The notes under the pieces: generated by a model | What the model was told of the DNA's origin: nothing | Database searches by the model: none | Seen by the model: the letters and a program-made list of their open reading frames with translations, nothing else | Part shown: positions 63,735 to 64,000 of the stretch, in pieces | Numbering within the stretch: the stretch's first letter is position 1 | Layout of the letters: each line of letters starts with the position of its first letter | Source of the DNA: Burkholderia cepacia ATCC 25416 | GTDB lineage: Bacteria > Pseudomonadota > Gammaproteobacteria > Burkholderiales > Burkholderiaceae | Direction of reading: 5' to 3' | NCBI RefSeq assembly: GCF_001411495.1 | Contig: NZ_CP012982.1 | Coordinates: forward strand, 620,001 to 684,000 | Length of the DNA stretch: 64,000 nt | Program-made: the position numbers and the translations under genes

Positions 63735-64000
63735 ATGGAAACGACCCAAGGCGCTGCCGCGTCACGCGAAGCAGCCACAACCGACCAACCCGCGAAGCAA
63801 CAGCGCCGCGTGCCGTGGATGCGCATCGCGGTGGGTGCCGTCGTCGTCGTCGTGGCCGCCGCCGCGCTCGACTGGCTGTTCGTGCTGCGCTTCCAGGAAA
63901 GCACCGACGATGCCTATGTCGGCGGCGACGTGACGGTGCTCGCGCCGAAGGTCAACGGCTTCGTCGACAAGATCCTCGTGACCGACAACCAGCGCGTGAA
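63735..64000 (+). CDS. HlyD/EmrA-type membrane fusion protein (3' truncated by window edge)
   Basis: 88 residues visible from ATG 63735 with AGGTGA upstream. METTQGAAASREAATTDQPAK, a basic segment RVPWMRIAVGAVVVVVAAAALDWLFVLRF forming the single N-terminal membrane helix, then DDAYVGGDVTVLAPKVNGFVDKILVTDNQRV, the biotinyl-lipoyl-like beginning typical of EmrA/HlyD. Works with an inner-membrane MFS or RND pump and an outer-membrane factor. Likely followed by an emrB-like gene outside the window. Confidence 0.92.
   Translation, partial: METTQGAAASREAATTDQPAKQQRRVPWMRIAVGAVVVVVAAAALDWLFVLRFQESTDDAYVGGDVTVLAPKVNGFVDKILVTDNQRV

Overview
The window is GC-rich, densely coded beta-proteobacterial DNA. 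The gene content points to the Burkholderia cepacia complex, probably a secondary chromosome: an andAcAdAbAa/andR anthranilate dioxygenase cluster of the type described in B. cepacia, next to catR-catBAC; a wsp surface-sensing operon in which the diguanylate cyclase gene wspR is replaced by a receiver-kinase gene (wspHRR arrangement); and an ECF42 sigma factor with DGPF partners. The species call is inference. No rRNA, tRNA, CRISPR array, prophage or intact insertion sequence was seen.

Layout. 1-0.84 kb: 3' end of a GDP-mannose/mannose-6-phosphate isomerase gene for exopolysaccharide sugar supply. 1-5.1 kb: a gene with a transposase-derived N-terminal domain, an AT-rich non-coding block, then a rubrerythrin / Fe-S (GlpC-like) / DUF3501 operon. 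5.5-8.1 kb: ECF42 sigma factor, glyoxalase-fold and two YCII (DGPF) genes with a candidate cognate promoter. 8.3-12.8 kb: secreted nuclease, DUF883 and SYLF envelope-stress proteins, AI-2E family permease. 12.8-21.8 kb: mixed metabolism and stress genes (MDR and SDR oxidoreductases, PAP2 phosphatase, MntH with an AraC regulator, LysR, OsmC, DyP peroxidase). 22-27.6 kb: ABC exporter, an extra riboflavin synthase, a hypothetical/kinase-like pair, a ClC channel. 27.8-36.8 kb: the complete wsp operon. 37-42.2 kb: Na+/H+ antiporter, aldehyde dehydrogenase, catabolic-type acetolactate synthase. 42.5-43.2 kb: RelE-like/XRE toxin-antitoxin pair. 44.7-52.8 kb: anthranilate to catechol (andA) and catechol to 3-oxoadipate enol-lactone (catBAC), with regulators andR and catR. 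53-59.8 kb: quinone reductase with divergent LysR, an apparently LexA-controlled orphan gene, a 2,4-dienoyl-CoA reductase-type enzyme with divergent AraC regulator, two coupled membrane proteins. 59.8-64 kb: split aconitase X (probable cis-3-hydroxyproline dehydratase), then two paralogous MarR genes, a LysR gene and the start of an EmrA/HlyD-type pump, tied together by three copies of one palindromic operator.

The strongest leads for something undescribed are the SOS-box orphan gene at 54.9 kb, the transposase-derived fusion protein at 1-1.9 kb with its long AT-rich upstream region, the three-site MarR operator set at 62-63.7 kb, and the output route of the GGDEF-less wsp operon. The wsp, and/cat and ECF42 systems are known types and serve mainly to place the organism.
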